DNA of 64,000 bases, taken from contig CAZQKM010000005.1 of assembly GCA_964593925.1 (NCBI GenBank), forward strand, positions 38,733 to 102,732, read 5' to 3'. The DNA comes from Oleidesulfovibrio sp964593925. Its GTDB lineage: Bacteria; Desulfobacterota; Desulfovibrionia; Desulfovibrionales; Desulfovibrionaceae. Shown here piece by piece: positions 62,385-64,000 of this stretch; position 1 is the stretch's first letter; every line of letters begins with the position of its first letter. A program made the position numbers and the translations under genes. The notes under the pieces were generated by a model, which saw only the letters and a program-made list of their open reading frames with translations, was not told the origin of the DNA and did no database searches.

Positions 62385-63103
62385 AAAGATTTTTGTGCCA
62401 CATGCAGGTGCACGATCCCTGATGTCAGGGGGCGATGGTATACCCGCTCAAATCCGGCCTGCCGCATCTCTAGAGCCAGCATATCTGCCTGTGGAAAGGT
62501 TGAGATAGTGTCCGCCAAGTAGCGGTAGGCTGCGTCATCGCCAGAGACCGCCCTGCCTATGGCGGGCAGGATGTGTTGCAGATAGCAGTTATACAACCCT
62601 TTCCATATCTTGTTTTTGCCGGAGCCAAACTCTAGTATACAGAGCCTGCCGCCAGGTTTTAAAATACGTAAAAGTTCACAAAAGGCCTCGTCGCGGGGCA
62701 CAATATTGCGGATGCCAAATGCAATGGTGACGCAGTCCATACTCGTGTCTGCCAGTGGGAGACGTCTGCCGTCTGCCTGTACAGGAAAAATATGTTTGCC
62801 ATGGGGGCTGTCCAGCTTTTTTTTGCCCGCTGCCAACATAGGCAGACAGCGATCCAGCGCGACTACGTGTATGCCCGGGTATTGTCGCTTGAGGGCAAGG
62901 GATACGTCATATGTACCTGCTGCCAGGTCAAGCACAACCCCCGCGGGCTTTGGGTTTGCCTGACGCACAAGCTGATAGCGCCACCAGTAATCCATACCGA
63001 CGCTGAGGATATGGTTCAGGATATCATAGCGCCCTGCTATACGGCTGAACATGTCTGCCACCCGACGGGCATGCTGCCGCGTGGCGGCGTGTTCATGCTG
63101 CAT
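62381..63103 (-). CDS. menG: Demethylmenaquinone methyltransferase (UbiE/MenG)
   Basis: This 240-residue SAM-dependent C-methyltransferase converts demethylmenaquinone to menaquinone. The SAM-binding start is VLDLAAGTYDVSLALK, followed by CVTIAFGIRNI and LKPGGRLCILEFG, with the C-terminal DTISTFPQADML. ATG 63103 (MQHEHAATRQH) is preferred over the long frame to 63208. It follows a small conserved gene after 7 bases and is convergent with the DUF2065 gene. With mqnB and the prenyl synthase it forms a partial menaquinone set. Confidence 0.93.
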   Translation of the reverse strand: MQHEHAATRQHARRVADMFSRIAGRYDILNHILSVGMDYWWRYQLVRQANPKPAGVVLDLAAGTYDVSLALKRQYPGIHVVALDRCLPMLAAGKKKLDSPHGKHIFPVQADGRRLPLADTSMDCVTIAFGIRNIVPRDEAFCELLRILKPGGRLCILEFGSGKNKIWKGLYNCYLQHILPAIGRAVSGDDAAYRYLADTISTFPQADMLALEMRQAGFERVYHRPLTSGIVHLHVAQKSF

Positions 63104-63110
63104 AGACAAG

Positions 63111-63266
63111 CTATTCCGTATGATCTTGTTGTATTGTCTGGCGTACCACTGTGTAGATCGCAGGAAAGAGCTCGCCGAAATTACCGGGAGAGATTCTACC
63201 GGACTCAATGAATTTTACCACAATTTCTTTTGTGATTTGCAGTACTTCTTTTTGTATTTTTTCCAT
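63111..63266 (-). CDS. Conserved 51-residue protein of unknown function
   Basis: The short product has an amphipathic pattern: MEKIQKEVLQITKEIVVKF, then IESGRISPGNFGEL and FPAIYTVVRQTI. A GGAGG at five bases before ATG 63266 supports this start; longer frames to 63278 or 63338 are less likely. I recall similar short proteins in Desulfovibrio but no function. It is followed 7 bases later by menG, so the pair is probably cotranscribed. Confidence 0.7.
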   Translation of the reverse strand: MEKIQKEVLQITKEIVVKFIESGRISPGNFGELFPAIYTVVRQTIQQDHTE

Positions 63267-63302
63267 CAGCGCCTCCATGGTCGTGCGACAGTGGATATGA
63301 AC

Positions 63303-63354
63303 AAAAAACCGCCCGTGGGGATGGTCTTGACCTAGCAAGGCAAAAACCGGGCGG
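63303..63354 (-). terminator. Terminator after the coiled-coil gene
   Basis: CCGCCCG (63309-63315) pairs with CGGGCGG (63348-63354) across a 32-base loop; on the minus strand a T6 run follows. It is about 95 bases after the coiled-coil gene stop and about 40 bases upstream of the small conserved gene start. Confidence 0.6.
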
Positions 63355-63449
63355 CAAAAAGGAAGAAACCGGACAAGCCCCTCCCATTTTTACAGACTGT
63401 GCAGCATGGCATCGTAAACAGCAAGAAACATCAAGGCCGTATATACGCC

Positions 63450-64000
63450 CTACAGAGCCTCAGCAATATGGGCAATTTCCTCACGCAGAATCCTGGCGGC
63501 GGCTTCGCCGGCAACGGCCTGCAGGTCTGCTTTAAGTTGCTCGCGTACACGTTGAGCAATGGTTTGGACACTTGGGTGTTCTATGCGCTCCATAGCGTCT
63601 AGACGGGTTGCAAGAGGCACAAGCTTTTCAAGCAATACCTCCTTCACAGCACTGTCGACCAGTGTTTGCAAATCTGCTTTGAGTTGCCTGTGTATGTCTT
63701 GAGTGATGCTCTGAGTGTCTGGTTGCTCTTTGTGTTCCAGTGCATCTAGGCGAGTTGAAAGATACGTATCACTACTATCTATGCGAGACAATTGGGCACG
63801 CAGAACAGTGATTTTTTCTTCCAACGTCGTGAGTGGTGTGGCAATGCGTTCATCCAGCATGGGCTGGATGTTTGCGATCTGTTTTTCCAGGCGTGTCTGC
63901 AAGGCAGTAATTTTTTCATCCTGCATAGTACGTTGCGCAGCAAGACGTTCATCCAGCATGGGCTGGATTTCAGCGGCCTGCTCTTTCAGTTGGGCCTGCA
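63450..64000 (-). CDS. Coiled-coil repeat protein (5' truncated by window)
   Basis: The frame stays open to the window edge, so the start lies beyond it. At least 183 residues are visible. They are predicted coiled coil with internal repeats: two IQPMLDER units 33-34 residues apart, and two longer units sharing TRLDA(L/M)E and QLKADLQ. The DNA repeats an identical 23-base stretch at 63847-63869 and 63946-63968, offset by 99 bases. No recognised domain is seen. The function is unknown; chemoreceptor, tail-fibre or polarity-type scaffolds are possible. Confidence 0.75.
   Translation of the reverse strand, partial: QAQLKEQAAEIQPMLDERLAAQRTMQDEKITALQTRLEKQIANIQPMLDERIATPLTTLEEKITVLRAQLSRIDSSDTYLSTRLDALEHKEQPDTQSITQDIHRQLKADLQTLVDSAVKEVLLEKLVPLATRLDAMERIEHPSVQTIAQRVREQLKADLQAVAGEAAARILREEIAHIAEAL

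Noticed and set aside
1..64000. tRNA, rRNA, CRISPR array, transposase or prophage genes
   Set aside because: Looked for tRNA-like T-arm patterns, regularly spaced direct repeats, and transposase, integrase or phage structural motifs; none were found. Short RNAs cannot be excluded by eye.

Overview
The window is a gene-dense chromosomal segment of about 50% GC from a sulfate-reducing deltaproteobacterium, most likely a member of the Desulfovibrionaceae (Desulfovibrio in the broad sense). The strongest evidence is the organic-acid oxidation cluster at 7.2-28.2 kb. It holds pyruvate:ferredoxin oxidoreductase, lactate permease, a GlcD/GlcF-type lactate dehydrogenase, phosphate acetyltransferase, acetate kinase and LUD-type lactate dehydrogenase proteins, next to a hybrid sensor kinase and a sigma-54 response regulator. 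From memory this is the order of the D. vulgaris Hildenborough DVU3022-DVU3033 region. The desulfoferrodoxin-rubredoxin-Roo set at 53.5-55.5 kb and the futalosine-type menaquinone genes agree with this. No rRNA, tRNA, CRISPR array, insertion sequence or prophage was seen, so the segment is mostly core genome with a few degenerate gaps.

Layout. 0-5 kb: the end of a branched-chain amino acid ABC transporter (LivF), a one-piece IorA-IorB indolepyruvate:ferredoxin oxidoreductase and a DUF362 protein. 5-7 kb: a chemoreceptor. 7-23 kb, minus strand: the catabolic pathway from lactate to acetate, as por-lldP-glcD-glcF-pta-ackA ending in a terminator, followed by a separate lutC-lutB unit. 23-28 kb: the two-component pair. 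A consensus sigma-54 promoter and repeated A6-centred inverted repeats lie between por and the regulator gene. 28-31 kb: an HDOD protein, a YbjQ-family protein and a PEBP protein. 31-36 kb: a MoeA-substrate-binding fusion, then pspF divergent from pspA-pspB-pspC, with a sigma-54 promoter and a 12-bp perfect inverted repeat between them. 36-43 kb, minus: psd-pssA-leuA-leuC-leuD-DUF89-leuB (phospholipid and leucine synthesis). 43-44.4 kb: a DUF523/DUF1722 protein and an HU-type DNA-binding protein.

44.5-49.5 kb: a PatZ-like acyl-CoA synthetase/GNAT fusion divergent from acetyl-CoA synthetase. This suggests local control of acetate activation by lysine acetylation. 49.5-50.7 kb: degenerate sequence. 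50.7-55.5 kb, minus: cytochrome bd oxidase (cydAB), Roo, rubredoxin and desulfoferrodoxin, an oxygen-defence island. 55.7-63.3 kb, minus: purL, a polyprenyl diphosphate synthase, futalosine hydrolase (mqnB), a UDP-sugar 6-dehydrogenase, a menaquinone C-methyltransferase and a 51-residue conserved small protein, with a plus-strand DUF2065 membrane protein between the last groups. The window ends inside a coiled-coil repeat protein.

The metabolic logic is coherent. Lactate is imported and oxidised to pyruvate, then to acetyl-CoA and acetate with ATP formation, under sigma-54 two-component control. Acetate can be re-activated by Acs, and electrons reach menaquinone and oxygen-scavenging enzymes. 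I found no clearly novel multi-gene system. The best leads are the regulatory architecture of the lactate operon, a cysteine pair in the POR tail resembling a known redox switch, the PatZ homologue that keeps the catalytic-type histidine, the MoeA-binding-protein/PEBP operon and the palindromes in gene-free gaps. Functions are inferred from motifs and remembered family features; no database search was run.
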